Shown here: positions 26,911 to 33,880 of the stretch, in pieces
How the letters are laid out: every line of letters starts with the position of its first letter
Position numbering within the stretch: the first letter of the stretch is position 1
Assembly (NCBI RefSeq): GCF_014196525.1
Contig: NZ_JACIDX010000009.1
Span: forward strand, 186,001-250,000
Direction of reading: 5' to 3'
Length of the DNA stretch: 64,000 nucleotides
DNA from: Novosphingobium sediminicola
GTDB taxonomy: Bacteria; Pseudomonadota; Alphaproteobacteria; Sphingomonadales; Sphingomonadaceae
Notes under the pieces: model-generated
Seen by the model: only the letters and a program-made list of their open reading frames with translations
What the model was told of the DNA's origin: nothing
Database searches by the model: none
Made by a program: the position numbers and the translations under genes

Positions 26911-28071
26911 TCAGAGATATTTGAGCCACCAGATGTCCTTGCGGGCCTTCTTGATGTTCGAAAACCAGCGGGTGGGGAAATAGAGCGGCACGATGATGGC
27001 CAGATAAAATGCCCAAACCCAGGCCAGTGAAGGGAAACCAAACACATCGCCGTGATTGGTCCCCCAGATCGCCCTTGCGGCCAGATAGAGCAGGCGCAGC
27101 AGATAGAGGTGGAAGAGATAGAAGAACATCGGCGCACTGCCCAGCACCGAAAGCCAGTGGGTGACGCGGGCATGGTTGGCGCGCTCAAACACGGCAAGCA
27201 GGATCAGGCCCGTGCCCAGCGTCGGCAGAAGAAACAGCAGCGAGGGTGGATATTTGGTCATGGCCAGAAAGCTCATCACCGTGCGCAGCCGATCACCGGG
27301 CACCGTAAACCACGGCGCATCGCCATAGATATTGAGCGCGCGCAGCAGGACGAAGCCGACAAGCATGACCGCCCCCGCCCGCCACAGCCGGTTCATGCGC
27401 GTTTCGGATGAGAGCCCGGCAAACCATCCCCCCGCCGACCAGCCAAGGCAGATCACCCCGATCCAGGGCACCACCGGATAGTTGAACTTGACCACCATGC
27501 CCGCCAGCTCGATCTGCGAGCGCTTGTGCAGGATCGCCCATGGAATGAACATCGGGCTGTCGGGCGCAAAGGCAATGCCGTCGAGCAGATTGTGCTCGCC
27601 CACAATGAGCAGCCCCAGCATCAGGATCGCCCTGCCCGGCAAATGGATCAGCCCCGCCAGCGCGATCATGCACAGGCCGATGGCCCAGATCACCTGAAGA
27701 AACACGAAATGAAAGGGCAGTTCGGCCCGCCACGAGAAATTGACCAGCGTCAGTTCTAGCAGCACCAGAAAAGCCCCGCGACGCAGCAGAAAATCGCTGG
27801 TTTCGGCCAGCGTATGGCGTCGGCTGTAGAGGTATGCCGACAAGCCGGTCAGCGCCACGAATATCGGCGCGCACAGCGTGCTGGTGATGCGGGTGAAAAA
27901 CAAAGCAGGCATGATGGTGCGCGCATCGACCGGATCGCCCACCGGGACATAGAGCAGCCATGTCTCGCGCACATGGTCGAGCAGCATGAAGATCATGACC
28001 AGCCCGCGCAGGGCATCGATGCTTTGCAGCCGCGTGGCTGCGGCCGATTTGGCCGGATCAGGCGTTGACAT
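26911..28071 (-). CDS. DUF1624 membrane protein (heparan-alpha-glucosaminide acetyltransferase-like)
   Basis: A 386-residue integral membrane protein with about ten helices. The first helix region SIDALRGLVMIFMLLDHVRE holds the conserved RG...DH of the DUF1624/HGSNAT and acyltransferase-3-like fold. PWIGVICLGWSAG and FFYLFHLYLLR are further family marks. Such proteins transfer acyl groups across the membrane, but the substrate here is unknown. Its place in the middle of an amino acid catabolic operon, between RidA (17 bases away) and the FAD oxidoreductase (42 bases away), is unusual. Confidence 0.82.
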   Translation of the reverse strand: MSTPDPAKSAAATRLQSIDALRGLVMIFMLLDHVRETWLLYVPVGDPVDARTIMPALFFTRITSTLCAPIFVALTGLSAYLYSRRHTLAETSDFLLRRGAFLVLLELTLVNFSWRAELPFHFVFLQVIWAIGLCMIALAGLIHLPGRAILMLGLLIVGEHNLLDGIAFAPDSPMFIPWAILHKRSQIELAGMVVKFNYPVVPWIGVICLGWSAGGWFAGLSSETRMNRLWRAGAVMLVGFVLLRALNIYGDAPWFTVPGDRLRTVMSFLAMTKYPPSLLFLLPTLGTGLILLAVFERANHARVTHWLSVLGSAPMFFYLFHLYLLRLLYLAARAIWGTNHGDVFGFPSLAWVWAFYLAIIVPLYFPTRWFSNIKKARKDIWWLKYL

Positions 28072-28088
28072 GGCTCACCTCCGAAAGA

Positions 28089-28481
28089 TCAGTCCCGCAG
28101 CGCGGCGATGGCGTCGATTTCAACCAGATAGCCGTAATGCAGCTCGGCCACCGGAACGACCGTGCGGGCAGGTCGCGCCGCGCCCAGCATATCGGCATAG
28201 ACGCGATTGAATTCCGGCCAGTTTTCCACGCCGACGATATAGGCCGTGACGCGACACAGGTCTTGGGCGCTGCCCCCCGCAGCCTCAAGGATGGCCAGCA
28301 TATTGGCGATGGCCTGCCTTGCCTGCGCGGCAAAGCCCATGTCGGCCAGCGGCGCCTTGTCGGGCCGGATTGGCAATTGGCCGGAGATATAGAGCGCGCT
28401 GCCCGCGCGGATCGCCTGAGCATAATGACCAGCCGGAGCAGGCGCGCCTTCGGTCAGGATGGGTTGGGGAGCATTGTTCAT
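28089..28481 (-). CDS. RidA/YjgF-family enamine deaminase
   Basis: A 130-residue RidA-like protein. The core GSALYISGQLPIRPD, ANMLAILEAAG-S--DLCRVTAYI and AARPARTVVPVAEL carry the family's Arg (PARTVVP) and acidic residues. RidA proteins hydrolyse reactive enamine/imine intermediates, chiefly 2-aminoacrylate released by PLP-dependent serine/threonine dehydratases. The ATG overlaps the stop of the PLP enzyme upstream (TAATG), so they are translationally coupled and probably act in sequence. Confidence 0.9.
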   Translation of the reverse strand: MNNAPQPILTEGAPAPAGHYAQAIRAGSALYISGQLPIRPDKAPLADMGFAAQARQAIANMLAILEAAGGSAQDLCRVTAYIVGVENWPEFNRVYADMLGAARPARTVVPVAELHYGYLVEIDAIAALRD

Positions 28482-29665
28482 TACCAGCCTCCGAAACGTT
28501 GCCATTGGCCCGTCACCACATCGGACTCGCCATGGACCACATTGTATTGGCGATGCTGCGCGCCGGTAGCGCAGGCGTGATTGGGCAGAATGCGCAGGCG
28601 ATCCCCGATGGCCAGATCGGGCAACGTGCCTTGCGAACCAGGACGCAGCGTGATGATGCCATGTTCCTGATTGGCATCGGCCATGATCAGATCCGGGTAG
28701 GCATGGCCCGCAATATCGCAGACGACGCCATAGCCCTGGTTGACGGCCTGTTTGGCGGTCCCGCGATCCTGCGACATGGCCATCCATCCGGCATCCACCA
28801 GAATCCATCCCTTTTCACGCTGGTGTCCGATCACGGTGGCAAGGACGGAAATGGCAATATCCTCGACCTGGCAAATGCCGATACCGGCCATGACCAGGTC
28901 GAAAAAGACAAAGACGCCGGCCCGCACCTCGGTAACGCCCGTCAGGTCGAGGGCATGATGCGCGGTCGGGGTGGAACCAAGGCTGACCACCGGACAGGGC
29001 AGGCCCGCCCCGCGCAGGATGGCGGCGGCATCGACCACGCTTTTGCGCTCCTGTTCGGCAGCCTGTTGCAGGGCCTGAACCCCGCGCGCGCCATAGCTGC
29101 CCCCGGCATGGGTGAGGACGCCGCGCAATTCCCCGCCATCGATCAGTGCCCGGCCAATCGCGACAAGCCGCGCCGCATCATCGGGCACCACGCCCGAGCG
29201 ATGCCCGTCGCAATCGATCTCGATCAACACGGGAATGGCAATGCCCGCTTCGCGTGAGGCGGCCGCCACGGCCTCGGCCTGCTCCACCGTGTCGAGCACC
29301 ACGGCCAGATCGACACCCTGACGGCGCAATTCGATGACCTTGGCCAGTTTCCAAGGCGTGATGCCCACGGCATAGATGATGTCGCGCACTCCGGCGGCGG
29401 CAAAGAACTCGGCCTCCTTCAGGGTAGAGACGGTGGCCGGCCCCTGCGGGCTGCTCATCACATGGCGGGCGACCTCGACTGATTTGGCCGTTTTCAGATG
29501 GGGACGCAGCGCCACACCCAGCGGTGCGAGCCTGTCTCGCAGCCGGGCGATATTGCGCTCCATGCGATCCGCATCAAGGATCAGGCAGGGCGTTTCAAGT
29601 GCGTCGAGGCGCAGCGGAGCGGAGGTTTGGGCAGCCTGCCCAAGGGTGTTTGCATGGCTCACCAT
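28481..29665 (-). CDS. DSD1-family PLP enzyme (D-threonine/D-3-hydroxyaspartate aldolase or D-serine dehydratase)
   Basis: A 394-residue fold-type III PLP enzyme with an alanine-racemase-like N-terminal barrel. The PLP lysine is K58 in RPHLKTAKS. The metal pair H363 and C365 in NHACAT is the family's zinc/manganese site. Predicted chemistry is cleavage of a D-3-hydroxy amino acid to glycine plus aldehyde, or dehydration of D-serine to pyruvate and ammonia. Coupling to RidA favours dehydration or an enamine product; the nearby aldehyde dehydrogenase favours aldolase. The start is ATG 29665 with AAGGA 5 bases upstream. In-frame ATGs exist at 29668 and 29743, the latter inside the operator-like repeat. 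Confidence 0.88.
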   Translation of the reverse strand: MVSHANTLGQAAQTSAPLRLDALETPCLILDADRMERNIARLRDRLAPLGVALRPHLKTAKSVEVARHVMSSPQGPATVSTLKEAEFFAAAGVRDIIYAVGITPWKLAKVIELRRQGVDLAVVLDTVEQAEAVAAASREAGIAIPVLIEIDCDGHRSGVVPDDAARLVAIGRALIDGGELRGVLTHAGGSYGARGVQALQQAAEQERKSVVDAAAILRGAGLPCPVVSLGSTPTAHHALDLTGVTEVRAGVFVFFDLVMAGIGICQVEDIAISVLATVIGHQREKGWILVDAGWMAMSQDRGTAKQAVNQGYGVVCDIAGHAYPDLIMADANQEHGIITLRPGSQGTLPDLAIGDRLRILPNHACATGAQHRQYNVVHGESDVVTGQWQRFGGW

Positions 29666-29721
29666 CATGTTCCTTGCTGGTCTTGTGGGGTCATTGTGCC
29701 GAGGGTAAATGTCGCGCACAA

Positions 29722-29747
29722 TTAATGGATCTTGCATGTTCAATTAA
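29722..29747. promoter_or_regulatory. TTAAT-N16-ATTAA operator-like site, copy 1
   Basis: TTAAT and ATTAA separated by exactly 16 bases, 57 bases upstream of the DSD1-family gene. An identical arrangement lies at 31379-31404 in the promoter of the adjacent LysR regulator and aldehyde dehydrogenase. Interpreted as a LysR operator. Confidence 0.5.
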
Positions 29748-29840
29748 GGCTGGGATTAAGCATCCCGCCACACATGCGCGGCAAAGGCATAGGCCATGAA
29801 CCCGCCCGGCGGGACGGAATACACGCCCCGAAGCCGCCGC

Positions 29841-31292
29841 TCATTGCGGGTAGTAGCCCAGTATGGCCTTGGTCTCGAGATATTCCTCCAGCCCGAAACG
29901 GCCATATTCGCGCCCATTGCCCGATTGTTTATAGCCGCCGAAGGCTGCCATGCCGTCCCATGCGGGATGGTTGATATGGATCTGTCCTGAACGAATCCGG
30001 CCCGCCACGCGGCGCGCCCGGTCCAGATCGGCCGACTGCACATGCGCGCCAAGGCCGTACACCGTGTCATTGGCGATGCGGATCGCATCCTCTTCATCGC
30101 GATAGGGGATGAGGCAAAGGACGGGGCCGAAAATCTCCTCCTGTGCGATGCGCATCGCCGGATCGGGACAGGTAAAGATAGTGGGGCGGCAATAGAACCC
30201 CCGGTCAAACCCATCCGGCCTGCCCGGCCCGCCGCAAACCAGTCGGGCCCCCTCGGCAAGGCCGATGTCAATCATGCGCTGGACCTTGTCAAACTGGTTG
30301 CGATTGGCCACCGGGCCAAGGTCAGTGGTCTCCAGCGCGGGATCGCCCACAACCAGCGCCCCGGCAGCGGCAGCGGCCATTTGCTCAACCTCGGCAAGGC
30401 GCGCCTGCGGCACCAGCATCCGGGTGGGGGCGCTGCATGATTGTCCGACGTTGCGCAGGCCCGCCGCGACGCCCAGCGGCACCACGCGGGCAAAATCGGC
30501 ATCGTCGAGCAGGATATTGGGCGATTTTCCGCCAAGCTCCTGAGTCACGCGCTTGACCGTGGGCGCAGCAGCCTGGGCCACCAGAACCCCGGCGCGGGTG
30601 GACCCTGTGATCGAGACCATGTCAATGTCACCATGGGCGGCAATTGCCGCGCCGACCTCTTCGCCCAGCCCGGTGACCATGTTGAACACGCCGGGGGGCG
30701 TTCCGGCTTCATGCAGGATCTGGGCCAGCATATGGGCGCTGAAAGGCGACAATTCGCTGGGTTTGAGCACAATGGTGCAGCCCGCCGCCAGCGCCGGGGC
30801 CAGCTTGGCGGTGATCTGATAGAGCGGCCAGTTCCATGGAGTGATCAGCCCGCATACGCCAATGGCCTCGCGGGCGATGGCGGTGCTGCCCTGAGGGGTG
30901 AGGAAGGGGAAGCGCTCCAGCACCTCGACGGCGGCGCGGATATGGGCCAGCCCGAAAGGGACATGGGCCGAGCGGGCAAAACCGATGGCCGACCCCATCT
31001 CCTGACGGATTGCCTGTGCCAGCGGCTCTGCCCTCTCCTCCATCAGCGCCAGAATGCGGCCAAGCAGGGCGATACGCTGCGCAGGCGTGGTGGCGGAAAA
31101 GGCGGGGAAAGCGGCTCTTGCGGCGGCCACGGCCTGATCCACGTCAAGGGCGCTGGATTGGGCCACCGATCCGATCACCTGTTCGGTTGCCGGGCTGATG
31201 ACTGGAATGGCAGGCGCGGAACGCGCAGGCGGGCGCCATTCGCCGTTGATATAGATAAGGTCACAAACGGGCGCAGAGATCATGGACAGCAT
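29841..31292 (-). CDS. NAD(P)-dependent aldehyde dehydrogenase
   Basis: A 483-residue aldehyde dehydrogenase. Landmarks are GLITPWNWPLYQITAKLAPAL, KPSELSP, the NAD-binding FNMVTGLGEEVG and SITGST, the general-base Glu in QELGGKSPNI, and the nucleophile Cys in VGQSCSAPTR. The end has AFGGYKQSGNGREYGRFGLEEY. It oxidises an aldehyde to an acid; the chain length cannot be judged. ATG 31283 is an alternative start. It is upstream of and co-oriented with the DSD1-RidA-DUF1624-DAO group and shares the TTAAT-N16-ATTAA site type with it. This suggests it handles the aldehyde released by the aldolase. Confidence 0.92.
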   Translation of the reverse strand: MLSMISAPVCDLIYINGEWRPPARSAPAIPVISPATEQVIGSVAQSSALDVDQAVAAARAAFPAFSATTPAQRIALLGRILALMEERAEPLAQAIRQEMGSAIGFARSAHVPFGLAHIRAAVEVLERFPFLTPQGSTAIAREAIGVCGLITPWNWPLYQITAKLAPALAAGCTIVLKPSELSPFSAHMLAQILHEAGTPPGVFNMVTGLGEEVGAAIAAHGDIDMVSITGSTRAGVLVAQAAAPTVKRVTQELGGKSPNILLDDADFARVVPLGVAAGLRNVGQSCSAPTRMLVPQARLAEVEQMAAAAAGALVVGDPALETTDLGPVANRNQFDKVQRMIDIGLAEGARLVCGGPGRPDGFDRGFYCRPTIFTCPDPAMRIAQEEIFGPVLCLIPYRDEEDAIRIANDTVYGLGAHVQSADLDRARRVAGRIRSGQIHINHPAWDGMAAFGGYKQSGNGREYGRFGLEEYLETKAILGYYPQ

Positions 31293-31378
31293 CTTTCACG
31301 CTTTGTAAAATGGGCACCTGTCCATCGCCGGGCCGGTTGCCTGGGCGGTGATGATATGGCAAAGCATGAATGCTGCAA

Positions 31379-31404
31379 TTAATATGATCTATATAGAACA
31401 TTAA
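31379..31404. promoter_or_regulatory. TTAAT-N16-ATTAA operator-like site, copy 2
   Basis: The same 5-base inverted arms with a 16-base centre as at 29722-29747. It lies 11 bases upstream of the divergent LysR gene and 86 bases upstream of the aldehyde dehydrogenase. This is the usual position for a LysR autoregulatory site. Confidence 0.5.
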
Positions 31405-31415
31405 GATCGAGCCTA

Positions 31416-32339
31416 ATGATCACCACCGAAGATCTGACATTTTTCCGTGTTCTGGCCGCCTCGCCCTCGCTGGCCGAGGCGGCGCGCAACCTGAACGTGA
31501 CCCCGCCTGCGGTGACGCAGCGGTTGCGCGCGCTGGAGGAACGGGTGGGTGTCAAGCTGATCGAGCGCAGCTCGCGCGGGCTGAACCTGACCGATGAAGG
31601 CGAGATGATCGCTACGGAAGGCGTCGAGATCATCAATGCCATCGAAGCGCTGAGCGAAAGGCTGGCCAGTCGCACCAGCCAGATCCGGGGCCATTTGCGC
31701 GTGGCGGCCCCTTACGGCTTTGGCAGGCGCTATGTCAGCCCGGTTGTCGAGGCCTTTGTGCGGGCCCATCCGGCAATGACCGTCACGCTGGAATTATCCG
31801 ACAGCCCCATCCGGCAGGTCAGCGAAAGCTGGGACATTGTCGTGCATATCGGCGCCTTGCCGGAAAGCGACAGGCTGGTGACGACACTGGCGCCCAACCG
31901 GAGGATTCTTTGCGCCGCGCCTGCATATCTTGAAGGCCATCCGCCCATAGTCACGCCCGATGACCTGATCGCTCACCGCTGTCTTGCGCTGCGGGAAAAC
32001 AACGAGGACGTCACGCTTTGGCGCTTTATGCATGCCGACAAGGAGCGGATGACCGTCCGTGTCCATCCCGCCATGTCGAGCAATGATGGAGAAATCGTGC
32101 GCGACTGGGCGCTGGCGGGCCTTGGGGTGATTGTGCGCAGCGAATGGGACGTGGCCGGGGATCTGGCGGCGGGACGGCTGGTGGAAATCCTGCCCGACTG
32201 GGCGCCGCCTGCGGCGGATGTCGTGGCGCTGCTGCATGCGCGGCATGGGCGCAGCGGACGCACCAATGCTTTTCTGCAAACTCTGCGCGCCGCGCTGGCC
32301 AGCGTGCCATGGAGAGCGGATCGCGGATCGGGCTTTTGA
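31416..32339 (+). CDS. LysR-family transcriptional regulator
   Basis: A 307-residue LysR protein. The DNA-binding helix-turn-helix LTFFRVLAASPSLAEAARNLNVTPPAVTQRLRALE is at residues 7-41, with a co-inducer domain after the linker (HLRVAAPYGFGRRYVSPVV). It is divergent from the aldehyde dehydrogenase and is the likely regulator of the D-hydroxyamino-acid cluster. It is of the CrgA/DsdC-like half of the family, in which the effector domain ends with a short tail. The effector would be a D-hydroxy amino acid if the operon reading is right. Confidence 0.9.
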   Translation: MITTEDLTFFRVLAASPSLAEAARNLNVTPPAVTQRLRALEERVGVKLIERSSRGLNLTDEGEMIATEGVEIINAIEALSERLASRTSQIRGHLRVAAPYGFGRRYVSPVVEAFVRAHPAMTVTLELSDSPIRQVSESWDIVVHIGALPESDRLVTTLAPNRRILCAAPAYLEGHPPIVTPDDLIAHRCLALRENNEDVTLWRFMHADKERMTVRVHPAMSSNDGEIVRDWALAGLGVIVRSEWDVAGDLAAGRLVEILPDWAPPAADVVALLHARHGRSGRTNAFLQTLRAALASVPWRADRGSGF

Positions 32340-32539
32340 TCCATCAGGCAGGCGGGCCTCAAGCGGGTCCATGCAATTTTGGCACCCGATGGCCGAGAGT
32401 GCCAGAATTTCCATATAAACGATGAGCTTAACTCAGATTCTGCACCATTTCCGACTTGACACAAAGGCCGGAATTACAAATCCTGATGCCACACAGACGA
32501 ACCAACAGGGATGATCAAAACGGCACAGGAGAACGGGAT

Positions 32540-32812
32540 ATGAGCGGACATGACGAGTTTGCACTGCAACTGCAAGGCTATGGCCTCTCCACCGCAGAAA
32601 TCAGCTATTTCATGCCCGACTATCCTTCGTTGTTGCAGATTTTTGTGTGGCAGTTTTACGATGAGGCGCCCCATTTCCCGGAATTGCGCCGATTTCTCGA
32701 CGCATGGCGGCGCGACATCGAGGCCGTGCTGCATTCGGTCCGGCTGGTGCATGACCGGTTGCTGGGGCCGCGCGTGTGGCATCCCAAGGCTGGAATCATC
32801 ACCATACAATAG
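32540..32812 (+). CDS. usg: Usg family protein
   Basis: A 90-residue protein of the alphaproteobacterial Usg family. LSTAEISYFMPDYPSLLQIF and PELRRFLDAWRRDIEAVLHSVRL are family hallmarks. The ATG at 32540 has AGGAGA upstream; a longer frame from 32456 has no such site. The family was named for a position near tryptophan genes in other alphaproteobacteria and has no established function. Here it is alone, downstream of a LysR gene and followed by a decayed protease fragment. Confidence 0.85.
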   Translation: MSGHDEFALQLQGYGLSTAEISYFMPDYPSLLQIFVWQFYDEAPHFPELRRFLDAWRRDIEAVLHSVRLVHDRLLGPRVWHPKAGIITIQ

Positions 32813-32842
32813 GCTGAGCCCAAGGGGCGCTTGGCAAACCCG

Positions 32843-32980
32843 CATGATCATGCCCTGTTGGCGGCCATAGCTGATTTCACGCCCTACGGCGCGTCGGATG
32901 CTTAGGCGGGAAACGGCTTTGCCGTGCCGGTCGACAAGCTGATGCAGGCCGTCCCACGCATCATTCAGTCGGGCCGCTGA
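32843..32980 (+). pseudogene. HtrA/trypsin-like serine protease relic
   Basis: One frame reads LLAAIADFTPYGASDA, then a TAG stop at 32903, then AGNGFAVPVDKLMQAVPRII and QSGR with TGA at 32978. This matches the conserved end of the HtrA/DegP protease domain (a stretch ending GIGFAVPVD...VVPQLI..G). Only about 45 residues survive. The catalytic triad and PDZ parts are absent, and the tail overlaps the end of the opposite-strand LptB-like gene. Confidence 0.6.
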
Positions 32981-33762
32981 GAGAGGAGGCGGCGCAATTG
33001 CTCGGCCTCGGGCCCCAGATAAAGCCGACATACCTCTGCGTCGGCCAGCATCTGCACCGGGGAGCCGGAGAAGATAAGCCGCCCTTCGTGAATGACATAG
33101 GCGCGTTCGACCAGTTCGAGCATATCCTTGAGATTGTGATCGCTGATAAGTATCCCCACCCCCTGCACTTTGAGCAATTGTATCGCATGTTTGATCTCGA
33201 TGATCGCCAGCGGATCAATCCCGGCAAAGGGTTCATCAAGCAGCATGATCGCAGGGTCGCAGGCCATCGCGCGGGCAATCTCGCATCGACGCCGCTCTCC
33301 GCCCGAAAGTTGCATGGCGGCCATCTTGCGCAAATGCTCCAGTTGAAATTCGCGCAAGATCAGTTCGAGCCGCGCGGCCTGAACGGCCGGGTCCGGTTCG
33401 CGAAATTCAAGCACCGTTCCGATATTCTGCTCAACCGTCATCCCTGAGAAGATCGAAGGCTCCTGCGGCAGGCAATTGAGGCCGTGCCGCCCGCGTCGAT
33501 CCGCCGTCCAGCCCGTGACATCGGCATCGCCAAGCCATATCCGCCCGGAATCGGCCTTCATCAGCCCCATAATCAGGTTGAAGCAAACCGTCTTGCCGGC
33601 ACCATCGCGCCCGAGCAGGCCGACGATCTCACCGGTGTCAACGCTCAGCGTCAGGTTTCGCAACACGGCCCGCCCGTCGCAGAATTTGCCCAAGGCCTCA
33701 ACGATCAGGAGGCGGCCATCCCTGTGCGCCGCGCTTTGCATCGAATGGTTGAAATGGCGCAT
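32965..33762 (-). CDS. lptB: LptB-like lipopolysaccharide transport ATPase (paralogue)
   Basis: A 265-residue ABC ATPase that follows the LptB pattern: EIVGLLG, LPQEPSIF, the LSGGERRR signature and LLDEPFAGIDPLAI. It also has the switch His in ISDHN and the terminal YLGPEA. Walker A is GRDGAGKT, where LptB normally has GPNGAGKT, so the P-N pair is R-D. LptB is usually next to lptA/lptC and rpoN; here it is alone, so it may be a second copy or serve another envelope exporter. It lies downstream of the P-type ATPase in the same direction. An N-terminal 20-residue extension precedes the usual LptB start. Confidence 0.82.
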   Translation of the reverse strand: MRHFNHSMQSAAHRDGRLLIVEALGKFCDGRAVLRNLTLSVDTGEIVGLLGRDGAGKTVCFNLIMGLMKADSGRIWLGDADVTGWTADRRGRHGLNCLPQEPSIFSGMTVEQNIGTVLEFREPDPAVQAARLELILREFQLEHLRKMAAMQLSGGERRRCEIARAMACDPAIMLLDEPFAGIDPLAIIEIKHAIQLLKVQGVGILISDHNLKDMLELVERAYVIHEGRLIFSGSPVQMLADAEVCRLYLGPEAEQLRRLLSQRPD

Positions 33763-33880
33763 CGCTCCCGACTCTTAGCCCCCCAAGGCTGTTGCCGGGG
33801 ATGATGCCAGATGCGGGCGAGCGCCAAGCTAGGTAATTGTTCGTAAACCCTCCGGGCAGGCTGCTTTGCAAAGAACCGCA

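Noticed and set aside
25601-26983. 460-codon plus-strand frame opposite the FAD oxidoreductase
   Set aside because: Antisense shadow; the opposite strand carries clear FAD motifs.
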